A stretch of 64,000 nucleotides of DNA, from positions 57,270 to 121,269 of the forward strand of contig JBCCHF010000016.1 in NCBI GenBank assembly GCA_039028895.1. The letters are read 5' to 3'. The position numbers and the translations under genes were made by a program. Source of the DNA: JAHDCJ01 sp039028895. Lineage in GTDB: Bacteria > Bacteroidota > Bacteroidia > Chitinophagales > Saprospiraceae. The notes beneath the pieces are model-generated. The model did not search any database. It saw only the letters and a list, made by a program, of their open reading frames with translations, and was not told where the DNA came from. How positions within the stretch are numbered: the stretch's first letter is position 1; every line of letters starts with the position of its first letter. Positions 26,117 through 33,818 of this stretch are shown piece after piece.

Positions 26117-26665
26117 TCAACTTTTATCGTTACTTCCCATTCGGAAAACGTAGGCAAAAATGAGCATGACCATTCCTGGTAATCCTACCCATAAGGCTTC
26201 TGATTTGAGCACCCTGAGCCCCCATTCTGTGAAAAATTGTGAAGGATATATAGACGCAACCGTTATAGGTCGCCACGGCAAAAAATATCGGGAATTTTCA
26301 AATGGCGCAAAGAAGGCGACACCTTTTCCTCCTGTAGTCATGGCATCGAGCAGGCCATGAGAGGCGGTGCAGACAAAAAAATAAAGAAACACCCCCCACC
26401 ATATCCGAGAGCCTACTTTGTATTCCTTAAAAAAGAAATAGGACAGGATCAGTCCTAATACCACAGCAAAGAACAGGGAATGCGTAATACCTCTATGCCC
26501 AAAAACATGTTCGTATGGAATTCCAAATTTGAACGCCAGGACATCAGCGTCAGGCAGGATAGAACACCCGATTCCCAGAATCCAGAATTTCGCAGGTAAT
26601 TTTTTGATTGAATATACCTTTCCGAATACAATTGCTGAAAAGGCATGAGCAAAAGAAGAGGCCAT
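26117..26665 (-). CDS. YdjM-like (DUF457) membrane-bound metal-dependent hydrolase family protein
   Basis: 182 residues with about four membrane segments and the conserved His/Asp motifs of this family: SSFAHAFSAIVFG, ILPDADVLAFKFGI, FGHRGITHSLFFA and ASHGLLDAMTTGG. The HRGxTHS motif identifies it. The substrate is unknown; distant relatives of LexA-regulated YdjM. It converges on the DUF434 gene, with eight bases between the two stops. Confidence 0.88.
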   Translation of the reverse strand: MASSFAHAFSAIVFGKVYSIKKLPAKFWILGIGCSILPDADVLAFKFGIPYEHVFGHRGITHSLFFAVVLGLILSYFFFKEYKVGSRIWWGVFLYFFVCTASHGLLDAMTTGGKGVAFFAPFENSRYFLPWRPITVASIYPSQFFTEWGLRVLKSEALWVGLPGMVMLIFAYVFRMGSNDKS

Positions 26666-26704
26666 AAGCGGGGGTTTAAAGCAAAAAGTTAAGCTGTAAT
26701 TTAA

Positions 26705-27583
26705 TCAGGAATTGCCGATTTGCTTCAATCTTTTCACTCTTTCAGGCTCATTTTCACAGAGCCATGGGTCTTTAGACAGTAATTCCCAGGCTTTTTTGGC
26801 GTATTGGGCAGCTTGATCAGACTGCTGAAGCACTAAATAGCATTCGGCTATTTCTTCGAAGGTGTAACCATACTCATCCTGGCCTCCGTCGGCTTTGAGC
26901 AAAGTCAATTGACTCGTTAAGGCTTGTTGAGTATTACCCAGGAGTCTGTCCATCTTGGCAATCGACCATTTTGAAATCTTTGCGCCAGCTATTTTTTCAT
27001 TGGCCTGTTGCCAATCAAGGCACTTCTCGAACATCGATTTGGCTTTTGCGAAAGCTTTCATCTCATGATAACTCCAGCCGATGTTGTTATAAAGTGATCC
27101 CAACCATTTTTTTGCTTTTTCGCTGGGGGAACTTTCCGCTAGGGCCAACGCCTTTTCTTCCCAGGCTAATTTCTGATCGACTTTTTCAGATCCTGAAAAG
27201 ATAAACCCCATCATATGGGCCGCATCAACAGCGAAATAATCGAGTTTATGGATTTTACCAAATTCCCAGGCTTCGGCAAATAAGGGTTTTGCGGCAGGTT
27301 TGTTACGAGAGCTATTGAACACCCTACCCCGCTCCAGCAAAAAGCGAACTCTTACGATGGGATGTGCATCAAGTGTTGATTGAGCAATGGCATCCAGAAC
27401 AGCATGGGCGTCTTCAAATTTGCGCTGAAGTCCTAGTGTCCTTGCTATTTGGGTAAACAGCTGACCTTTATAAGATTCATTATCGGCAGATTCTGCCAAA
27501 GGTATTAACGCTTTGAAAGCTAATTCTGTGGCTGCTGGATCGCGGAAATCCCAAAGTTGATCGAAATCAGGAAGGTTAGACAT
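26705..27583 (-). CDS. Tetratricopeptide-repeat protein
   Basis: 292 residues from ATG 27583 (MSNLPDFDQLWDFRDPAATE); a longer frame starts 36 bases upstream but overlaps the hairpin region. Helical repeats of TPR type run throughout, e.g. LYNNIGWSYHEMKAFAKAKSMFEKCLDWQ and EIAECYLVLQQSDQAAQYAKKAWELL. The protein is cytosolic (no signal peptide) and probably a scaffold; I cannot name the partner. It follows the thioredoxin lipoprotein after a large inverted repeat and may be read through. Confidence 0.8.
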   Translation of the reverse strand: MSNLPDFDQLWDFRDPAATELAFKALIPLAESADNESYKGQLFTQIARTLGLQRKFEDAHAVLDAIAQSTLDAHPIVRVRFLLERGRVFNSSRNKPAAKPLFAEAWEFGKIHKLDYFAVDAAHMMGFIFSGSEKVDQKLAWEEKALALAESSPSEKAKKWLGSLYNNIGWSYHEMKAFAKAKSMFEKCLDWQQANEKIAGAKISKWSIAKMDRLLGNTQQALTSQLTLLKADGGQDEYGYTFEEIAECYLVLQQSDQAAQYAKKAWELLSKDPWLCENEPERVKRLKQIGNS

Positions 27584-27607
27584 AACACCGGATGGATAAG
27601 GTAAACA

Positions 27608-27658
27608 ATAAGAGGACACAATGTAACTACAAAATTTGTAGTCCTTGTGTCCTCTTAT
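27608..27658 (-). terminator. Two-tier inverted repeat, probable terminator or attenuator
   Basis: An outer 14-base arm (ATAAGAGGACACAA at 27608-27621) pairs with its perfect complement at 27645-27658. Inside, ACTACAAA (27626-27633) pairs with TTTGTAGT (27635-27642). Downstream on the minus strand comes TTATTGTTT, only a weak T tract. It separates the thioredoxin lipoprotein gene from the TPR gene. Confidence 0.65.
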
Positions 27659-27675
27659 ACCTTCAGTGTGCTGGC

Positions 27676-28287
27676 CTAAAGGCTGCTAACAAAACCAGCC
27701 TGGAAAGACTCCCACTGGGTTTTCTTATAGTCTTCACCCGCAAAATAAGCGAGCATAGGCTCTAATTGTTGTGGAGTTTTGTAACCTGGTACTCCCTGGA
27801 TCTTATTAAGGTTTTCGTCAATGAAAACAAGTGTAGGATAAGCTCTCACCCCCATTGCAATTGATAGTTGGTGCACACCATTCCTCCTATACTGTCCTTT
27901 GTTATGATCGTATGTAGGGTTGGCATAAGGATTACCGTTGTAGGTGACTTGGGTTTCGTGCTGGGCGTTAAACTTAACCGGGTAATAGTTTTGGTTAACA
28001 TATTTGATAATGCCTGGGTGGGTAAATGTATTTTGGTTCATTTTCTTGCACGGTCCACACCAGTATGTGTATACATCAACAAATATTTTCTTTGGATTGT
28101 CTTTCATTTTTTCCTGGGCTTCCTCAAAAGAAATCCATTCGATTTCTGTCGTATTGATCACTTCTTTTCCTTTTTTGGCTTTGGCTTTGGTAGCAGAAGC
28201 ATCTCCTTCACCACCTTTACTGCATCCGGTAAAGATCATGGCGCTCATTACCAAACAGGAAAACAAATAAAATGTGATTTTTTTCAT
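27676..28287 (-). CDS. Thioredoxin-fold lipoprotein
   Basis: 203 residues. A lipoprotein signal (MKKITFYLFSCLVMSAMIFTGCS, lipobox IFTGC) anchors it at the periplasmic face. The thioredoxin domain has the intact active site DVYTYWCGPCKKMN and the cis-Pro loop RAYPTLVF. Between them is an insert rich in His, Asn and Tyr (about 105-145). It resembles DsbD-gamma-like or DUF255-type thioredoxins. It lies 35 bp behind the anti-sigma/redoxin fusion gene, so it may be the catalytic partner of that inactive redoxin. Confidence 0.9.
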   Translation of the reverse strand: MKKITFYLFSCLVMSAMIFTGCSKGGEGDASATKAKAKKGKEVINTTEIEWISFEEAQEKMKDNPKKIFVDVYTYWCGPCKKMNQNTFTHPGIIKYVNQNYYPVKFNAQHETQVTYNGNPYANPTYDHNKGQYRRNGVHQLSIAMGVRAYPTLVFIDENLNKIQGVPGYKTPQQLEPMLAYFAGEDYKKTQWESFQAGFVSSL

Positions 28288-28322
28288 GACGATTAGTATT
28301 ATTCAGTTTTTGATATTCAAAA

Positions 28323-28964
28323 TTAATTATAAGCCAGTAGTTCCTCAAGTGTTTTTTCCAATTCTTCAGCATTCAGATCCCTGGCGATTATGCGTCGGTC
28401 TTCATCTACGAGAAAAGAGGTAGGCAATGTCGTGACATCAAATCCACGTGCAATAGGCGACTGCCAGCTTTGGAGGTCAGATACATGCACCCATGGGAGT
28501 TCATCTTCAAGAATACTTACCAGCCATTCTTCACGGTCTGAGTCGATAGAAATCCCATATATCTCGAAACCCATTTCCTTATATTTTTCATAGATGGGTT
28601 TAAAGACGTAACAGTTGTTTTCATGGCAGGCTTCATTCCAGGATGCCCAGAAGTTTACCAAAACGACCTTACTGTCGAGGTCACTGATTCTGACGACTTC
28701 ACCTTCAGGGTTTTCCAGGGCAACATCAGGGAGTACATTATGTATAGCCAATTCAGTCTTTTGCTCCCAAGTTTGCCATAGTAGAACTGTTGATAACAAG
28801 ATTGCAAATACAGCTGCAACTTTCATCCAACCCTTTAGTTTGAAAACAGGTAAAGTTCCTTTTTTACCCAGACTGCTTTCAACAGCTTCCCAGCTTTTGC
28901 CAGAAGCCTTTAAAGGATCCAATTCCTGTTTATGTTCCATGAACCACTTTTCCAGATTGTCCAT
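28323..28964 (-). CDS. Anti-sigma-like protein fused to a TlpA-type redoxin lacking the first Cys
   Basis: 213 residues (start at 28964, or at 28940 with MEHKQELD). Residues 1-45 are a short cytosolic module (LDPLKASGKSWEAVESSL) of the kind found at the N terminus of Bacteroidota anti-sigma proteins. A membrane segment follows (about 47-64). The periplasmic part (about 78-213) is a TlpA/ResA-like redoxin: PEGEVVRISDL, VVLVNFWASWNEACHENNC and the cis-Pro TTLPTSFLVDED. The active site WCxxC is WNEAC, so the nucleophilic Cys110 is Asn while Cys113 remains and Cys118 is extra. The start overlaps the ECF sigma gene by 35 bases. Redox sensing coupled to sigma release is an inference. Confidence 0.85.
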   Translation of the reverse strand: MDNLEKWFMEHKQELDPLKASGKSWEAVESSLGKKGTLPVFKLKGWMKVAAVFAILLSTVLLWQTWEQKTELAIHNVLPDVALENPEGEVVRISDLDSKVVLVNFWASWNEACHENNCYVFKPIYEKYKEMGFEIYGISIDSDREEWLVSILEDELPWVHVSDLQSWQSPIARGFDVTTLPTSFLVDEDRRIIARDLNAEELEKTLEELLAYN

Positions 28965-29526
28965 CTTTCGTGATTTTGGTTTGTGTTTTTTTGATAATTT
29001 CTTTGAGTCGTTTCTTTCCCCTGTGGTATTGAGTCAGTGAGGTAGCCTTTGAGATAGACAGGATCTTTGAGATTTCCTCATGGTCGTACCCTTCTACCAG
29101 GTAGAGGGAAAGTACTGTTCTATAGCCGGTTGGTAATTGTTGCATCGCCTGAAGGACCATGTCTACTTTGGGGTTAAACGATGACTGATTTATACCATTC
29201 ATTTCTATTGACCGCTCTGGCATTCCTTCTTCAGGAAAAGTCATCTCGGCTTTTTTGCGTTTAAGCAGGTTTAATGCCTTGTTGATGACAATCCTCTTTA
29301 ACCAACTTCCGAAAGTTGCTTCTTCCCTGTAGTTATCAAGATTCTTGAAGGCGGAAATAAATGCATCCTGAAGCGCATCTTCGGCATCTTCCCTGTTGCC
29401 TGTAATCCTGTATGCCGTATTCAGCATAGCATCAGCAAACCGTCGATACAACTCAAATTGAGCATCCCGGTTATTCATCCGACATTTCTGGATGAGGTCC
29501 TTTAAAGTGTTATCAGGATAACTCAA
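28930..29526 (-). CDS. ECF RNA polymerase sigma factor
   Basis: 198 residues starting with TTG at 29526 (MSYPDNTLKDLIQKC). Region 2 includes YRITGNREDAEDALQDAFISAFKNLDNYREEATFGSWLKRIVINKALNLLKRKK and region 4 has LPTGYRTVLSLYLVEGYDHEEISKILSISKATSLTQYHRGKKRLKEII. It is the promoter-proximal gene of a group with the fused anti-sigma/redoxin (35-base overlap) and the thioredoxin lipoprotein. The overlap suggests translational coupling of sigma and its likely inhibitor. Confidence 0.93.
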   Translation of the reverse strand: MSYPDNTLKDLIQKCRMNNRDAQFELYRRFADAMLNTAYRITGNREDAEDALQDAFISAFKNLDNYREEATFGSWLKRIVINKALNLLKRKKAEMTFPEEGMPERSIEMNGINQSSFNPKVDMVLQAMQQLPTGYRTVLSLYLVEGYDHEEISKILSISKATSLTQYHRGKKRLKEIIKKTQTKITKDGQSGKVVHGT

Positions 29527-29610
29527 AACTTTCGATTATTATCGGCTTCAGATTAAGGACAAAAGAGAATAGAAAATATTGCATGGGGTAGACTATTTCG
29601 ATGTAGTAGT

Positions 29611-30129
29611 CTATTTTTTTATCTGCTCAAGTCGTTTTTCAGGATTTTCGCTTGGTGCCTCTTTGCCATCTAGCCACACTCCTTTACTGAATTCCATTAC
29701 AAACCTTTCAGCAAACTCAGTTTTTGTGCCTTTCCAAGTCATTTTTTTCCCACTAAATTCAACGATCCAGTAACTGTCGTCATCCTTGCCGGCATCACTA
29801 TCGATAAACAACATTTTCTCCTGCGGATTCCAATACCATTTTCCGGTGTTTTTTCCAGATGTGCCTCCACTCCAGAACTTCTGATTTGGAAAAAACTGAA
29901 TCCATCTATCTCCATTGGGATTATGTTCTTTTGTCACATTGCTCCCATCTTCAACTACCTTTTCCATTTGCCAATTCCCAACTATTGAATAGTTTTCAAT
30001 TGATTTATCCGGCCCGACAGCTTCAGGTTTATGGACTTTTTTCGAAGCATTTTTTGAATTATTCTGGTCTTTATTATTACAAGCAGTTAAAAATAATAAT
30101 GACATCAACAGAACGATATAGTATTTCAT
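29611..30129 (-). CDS. Hypothetical lipoprotein (lipocalin-like)
   Basis: 172 residues from ATG 30129, chosen because it opens a lipoprotein signal MKYYIVLLMSLLFLTAC (lipobox FLTAC). The longer frame begins 42 bases earlier without a signal. After a Lys/Asn linker the beta-rich body begins IVGNWQMEKVVEDG and continues with GKWYWNPQEKMLFID, a pattern like lipocalin-type domains in Bacteroidota. The function is unknown. It starts 41 bp downstream of the prenyl synthase gene and probably shares its transcript. Confidence 0.75.
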   Translation of the reverse strand: MKYYIVLLMSLLFLTACNNKDQNNSKNASKKVHKPEAVGPDKSIENYSIVGNWQMEKVVEDGSNVTKEHNPNGDRWIQFFPNQKFWSGGTSGKNTGKWYWNPQEKMLFIDSDAGKDDDSYWIVEFSGKKMTWKGTKTEFAERFVMEFSKGVWLDGKEAPSENPEKRLEQIKK

Positions 30130-30170
30130 AAATTTTTGATTATTACGTTTTTGGAAAAAATTAACTCTCA

Positions 30171-31148
30171 TTAATGTTCACGGGTGATAAGTGTTCTGGC
30201 AAAATCTGCTAGTACTTTTTTCTTGTTTTCTGAGATACTGAGGGCTTCTAAATGTCTGAATCCTTCTGAAAGGTAGGCTTCCATTTTTTCTTGAGCGACT
30301 TCTCTAATGGCAAGTTTTTCGAAAAGGCCTTTCACAATTTCAATTTTCCTGGCTTCATCTTTCACCTCTTTGGTAGCCATTTGTTTTTCAAGGACAGCTT
30401 TTTCCTCAGGCCCAGCCAATTCAAGGGCCTTAATTACAAGATAGGTCTTTTTGTTTTGGGCAATATCGCCACCTACTTTTTTACCAAATTTTTCCGGGTC
30501 ACCGAAAGTATCAAGAATGTCATCCTGCAATTGGAAGGCAATACCCACGTTACGACCAAATTCTGCCAGGTGATCGGCATCTTTTGCTGAAGCACCGCCA
30601 ATAATGGCGCCTATCTTCATCGCGCCAGCAAGTAGAACAGAAGTTTTTAATTCAATCATTTTCAGATAAGCCCCTTCCGCTACGTTATCAGAAGTTTCAA
30701 AGTCCATATCATATTGCTGACCTTCACAGACTTCAACAGCAAATTGGTTAAAAACCGCATATATCTCAGGTAACAATTGGTTGTCTATCTGTCCGAGATA
30801 TTGATAAGCTTTAAATACCATAACATCTCCAGAAAGAATAGCAGTATTGAGATCGTATTTTTCATGCACAGTTGCCTGACCCCTCCTCAAAGGTGCATCA
30901 TCCATAACATCATCGTGAAGTAAGGTAAAATTGTGAAAAACTTCTACTGCATAAGCTGCGGGAAGGGCAGCTTCAACTTTGCCTCCAAACAACTGGCAAC
31001 CCATTAATAACATTGTTGGTCGCAGCCGTTTTCCACCTAGTCCCATTATGTAATTAACCGGCTCATATAACCTTATCGGTTTATCCTCTAAATGGTTGGA
31101 ATTGAGGTACTCAAGGAAGATCTGTCTTAAATTGTCAACACTGTACAT
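30171..31148 (-). CDS. Short-chain polyprenyl (GGPP/FPP-type) diphosphate synthase
   Basis: 325 residues with both Asp-rich motifs: first LLHDDVMDDAPLRRGQATVH (FARM), second AFQLQDDILDTFGDPEKFGK (SARM), plus GGKRLRPTMLLMGC at the N terminus. A Phe five residues before the first Asp suggests a short product such as GGPP or FPP. Isopentenyl diphosphate is condensed on an allylic primer. The product could feed quinones and the carotenoid genes 8-12 kb away. A strong promoter-like element lies at 31207-31214. Confidence 0.92.
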   Translation of the reverse strand: MYSVDNLRQIFLEYLNSNHLEDKPIRLYEPVNYIMGLGGKRLRPTMLLMGCQLFGGKVEAALPAAYAVEVFHNFTLLHDDVMDDAPLRRGQATVHEKYDLNTAILSGDVMVFKAYQYLGQIDNQLLPEIYAVFNQFAVEVCEGQQYDMDFETSDNVAEGAYLKMIELKTSVLLAGAMKIGAIIGGASAKDADHLAEFGRNVGIAFQLQDDILDTFGDPEKFGKKVGGDIAQNKKTYLVIKALELAGPEEKAVLEKQMATKEVKDEARKIEIVKGLFEKLAIREVAQEKMEAYLSEGFRHLEALSISENKKKVLADFARTLITREH

Positions 31149-31419
31149 AGTTGGTAAAGATTGATAAAATTATGCAACAAGTTGCAAAAAATGTCGTATA
31201 AGCCTGCAAAGATAAAGGCTTTGATCTGCCTTTTCAGGAAATTTCAAACAATTAATTCTGGATTTTTTTGATCGTGTTTTTTCCCAAAATTTTCGAATTT
31301 CGGATCATCATATTTGTGAATAATTAAATAAATTCACTTTCTTGTGTATGCTGCATTTAGCAACAACTTTCTGGTAAACCCAATACAGAAGAACTATCAA
31401 GAAAAGTTGAATAAAACTT
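31149..31419. other. Intergenic region between divergent units
   Basis: 271 bp separating the prenyl synthase (minus) from the Rcp1-type receiver gene (plus). Apart from the minus-strand promoter and a short palindrome (GCAAC-AA-GTTGC near 31173) I see no gene. A plus-strand CATATTTG near 31310 may serve the receiver gene, unproven. Confidence 0.5.
31207..31214 (-). promoter_or_regulatory. -7 promoter element (TATCTTTG) of the prenyl synthase gene
   Basis: Minus-strand TATCTTTGCAGG, 58 bases upstream of the ATG at 31148. It is a full match to TAnnTTTG. Confidence 0.7.
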
Positions 31420-31866
31420 ATGGTAAAAAAGACCCGACCAGTTAATATTCTTTTGATTGAGGATAACCCTGGTGATGTTAGACTGACACAGGAGGCGTTT
31501 AACGAAGGCAGAATACCAATAAAACTGTCTGTCGTTATGGATGGCGAAGAAGCCTTAAGTTATTTGCGTAAGGAAGATCCATATACCGAATCACCCCGCC
31601 CTGACCTTATCCTGCTCGATCTAAACCTTCCAAAAAAAGATGGTAGAGAAGTGCTGGCTGAAATAAAAACTGACGATAATCTGAAAAGAATACCAGTTGT
31701 TGTTTTAACAACGTCTAATGCCGAACAAGACATTCTGACAAGCTATAATTATCACGCTAACTGTTATATCAACAAACCTGTAGATTTCGATAAATTTTTT
31801 GACATCATCCAAAAAGTTGAAGACTTTTGGCTGACTACGGCTATTTTGCCATCAATGATACGCTAA
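31420..31866 (+). CDS. Rcp1-type single-domain response regulator
   Basis: 148 residues comprising only a receiver domain: NILLIEDNPGDVRLTQEAF (acidic pair), phosphoacceptor Asp in DLILLDLNLPKKDG, Thr in VVVLTTSNAEQDI, and Lys in CYINKPVDF. The insert RKEDPYTESPRPD and the ending KVEDFWL are typical of Rcp1-like regulators often paired with phytochrome or PAS kinases. It lies 38 bp before the hybrid kinase-like gene and probably belongs to its pathway. Confidence 0.93.
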   Translation: MVKKTRPVNILLIEDNPGDVRLTQEAFNEGRIPIKLSVVMDGEEALSYLRKEDPYTESPRPDLILLDLNLPKKDGREVLAEIKTDDNLKRIPVVVLTTSNAEQDILTSYNYHANCYINKPVDFDKFFDIIQKVEDFWLTTAILPSMIR

Positions 31867-31904
31867 CAGAGACCTGGAAATAACTTGGGCTATTTTTAAT
31901 TAGT

Positions 31905-33818
31905 ATGAAAATCAACGTTCTCGTAATAGAGGATAATCCCGGGGATGCTAACCTGATAAGGATTTACCTAAAAGAAGGTTCTGTGAAAAATGAGTTTTTT
32001 CACGCTGAAACCTTATATGAAGGTATTGAGATCATAGAAACCCAGCATATTGATATTGTTCTTCTAGACCTTAAATTACCAGATTCATCAGGTTTCAGGA
32101 CACTGATGAATTTTAAAGCCCGCGCAACAAAAACCCCGGTTATCGTATTGACAGGGTTAGATGATGAAGATGTCGGCAACCAAGCTATCAAGGCCGGCGC
32201 CCAGGATTACCTGGTCAAAGGCAAACAGCTCGATTCGAATATATTAGCCCGTTCGCTTCGTTATTCGATGCAACGCCACAAAACACAATCAAGACTTGAA
32301 GATACCGCCAAACGCCTTTCCATTTCGGAAAAGCGGTTCATTGAAGCGCAGGAAATGGCACACTTTGGTAACTGGGAAATCGATATCGTTACCAACGAAA
32401 TGACATGGGCCGATGAGGTATATCGCATTTTTGGCTTTTTGCCTCAATCCATCTCCCCTACACTCTCTGACTACCTCGAATACATACATATTGAAGATCG
32501 TGACATAGTCAATGACGCCTTCGAAGATGCGATAAAAGATGGACAACTACACAAAGTAGAATACAGGATTGTAGTTGATGGCACACGAATCAAGTATCTA
32601 TCCAACCAGTTCCAGATCTCAACCGACGAATACACTCAAAAAATCTTGCTGGTAGGAGCCGTTCAGGATATTTCAGAACAAAAACAGGCGCAAGCCCTCC
32701 TCGAAGAAAAGAATCTGAGCGAAAAGACATCCAAGATCAAGGAAGAAATCCTTGAAGATCTAAGCTTCAATATCCGAACCCCTTTATCTTCGATCATCAA
32801 CTTCACCCATTTGCTGGATGACAAGGAATATGCTGGAGATGAAAACCTGGGTAATCTGAAAGAATCTGTGGATTCCTTATCTATAGCCGTAAATAACTTA
32901 CTCAACTTTTCCATTCTGCATTCAGAAAGGATCTCAGTGGAAGAAAACGAGTTTAATGTCAATGAAGTCGCTAAAAGATTGAGGCAATTGGTACAGATCA
33001 AAGCCGACATCAAATCTATTAGCCTTGAAACCGAAATTGACGAAGCACTGGATGGCGATTTGCATGGCGATGAGAACAAGATCCAGCAAATTTTATACAA
33101 CCTTCTTGATAATGCCATCAAGTATACTGCTGAAACAGGATTGGTAAAATTGCAGATTGAAAAAATGTCATCAGATGCCAACGAAGTTTTCCTTCGGATG
33201 AGTGTCATCGACAATGGGCCTGGCATCACCCCCGCAAAAATTGAAGAACTACAACAAGCCGAAAAATTACTGCTCGAAGAACATAAAGATAGCAAGCAGC
33301 GTAGCCTGGGTATGGCAATAGTCAATAGACTCACCAAGAATTTAGGTGGCCAAATTACCATTGACAGTAAAGTTGGAGCAGGGTCTACATTTATTGTGGA
33401 ACTGCCTTTAAAGGTTGCTAAAGCCACAGTCCAAAGAGTAGGAGAAAAACCAGTCAAAGACACCAATATCCTTCTTGTTGAAGATCACTTCCTCAACCAG
33501 ATTGCAACAAAGAAGATTCTAACCAAATGGTCAGAATTCGTATCTGTTGAAATCGCGGATAATGGAAAGATTGGGGCAGAAAAATTCACTTCCGGTGCCT
33601 ATGACATTGTCCTGATGGATCTGCAGATGCCGGTTATGAATGGGTTTGAGGCAGCAGAGGAGATCAGGAAATCATCTAAAACACCTATCATTGCCTTATC
33701 TGCAAATACGACAAAGCAAGAAGCAGAAAAATGTAAGGAAGCAGGCATGAATGATTACCTGGCTAAGCCTTTCAAGCCTGACGATCTCTTTAACAAAATT
33801 ATGAATCTGCTGTATTAA
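31905..33818 (+). CDS. Hybrid histidine-kinase-like protein (REC-PAS-HATPase-REC) without phosphoacceptor His
   Basis: 637 residues. Receiver 1 (about 1-122, Asp55 in LLDLKLP) is followed by a PAS domain (about 145-258, with FGNWEIDIVTNEMTW). Then comes a dimerisation region whose H box reads LEDLSFNIRTPLSSI: the expected His at residue 288 is Phe (codon TTC at 32766-32768). The ATP-binding domain retains LYNLLDNAIKYT (N box), VIDNGPGI (G1) and RSLGMAIVNRL (G2). Receiver 2 (about 510-637) keeps LVEDH, MDLQMPVMNG and LAKPF. No membrane segment, so cytosolic. Its 3' end overlaps the convergent RNase R gene by 20 bases. It may work as an allosteric regulator or phosphatase rather than as a kinase. 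Confidence 0.9.
   Translation: MKINVLVIEDNPGDANLIRIYLKEGSVKNEFFHAETLYEGIEIIETQHIDIVLLDLKLPDSSGFRTLMNFKARATKTPVIVLTGLDDEDVGNQAIKAGAQDYLVKGKQLDSNILARSLRYSMQRHKTQSRLEDTAKRLSISEKRFIEAQEMAHFGNWEIDIVTNEMTWADEVYRIFGFLPQSISPTLSDYLEYIHIEDRDIVNDAFEDAIKDGQLHKVEYRIVVDGTRIKYLSNQFQISTDEYTQKILLVGAVQDISEQKQAQALLEEKNLSEKTSKIKEEILEDLSFNIRTPLSSIINFTHLLDDKEYAGDENLGNLKESVDSLSIAVNNLLNFSILHSERISVEENEFNVNEVAKRLRQLVQIKADIKSISLETEIDEALDGDLHGDENKIQQILYNLLDNAIKYTAETGLVKLQIEKMSSDANEVFLRMSVIDNGPGITPAKIEELQQAEKLLLEEHKDSKQRSLGMAIVNRLTKNLGGQITIDSKVGAGSTFIVELPLKVAKATVQRVGEKPVKDTNILLVEDHFLNQIATKKILTKWSEFVSVEIADNGKIGAEKFTSGAYDIVLMDLQMPVMNGFEAAEEIRKSSKTPIIALSANTTKQEAEKCKEAGMNDYLAKPFKPDDLFNKIMNLLY

Noticed and set aside
29589..29613. 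Inverted repeat TAGACTA/TAGTCTA followed by a T run
   Set aside because: Looks like a terminator but only on the plus strand, where no gene ends; the right arm is the lipoprotein stop codon on the other strand.
32663..33466. A 267-codon minus-strand open frame
   Set aside because: It lies wholly inside the hybrid kinase gene on the other strand; the translation is Ser/Leu-rich with no domain, as expected for an antisense shadow.
33799..33818. 20-base overlap of two convergent genes
   Set aside because: Considered as a sign of frameshift; both C termini look complete, so it is an ordinary tail-to-tail overlap.
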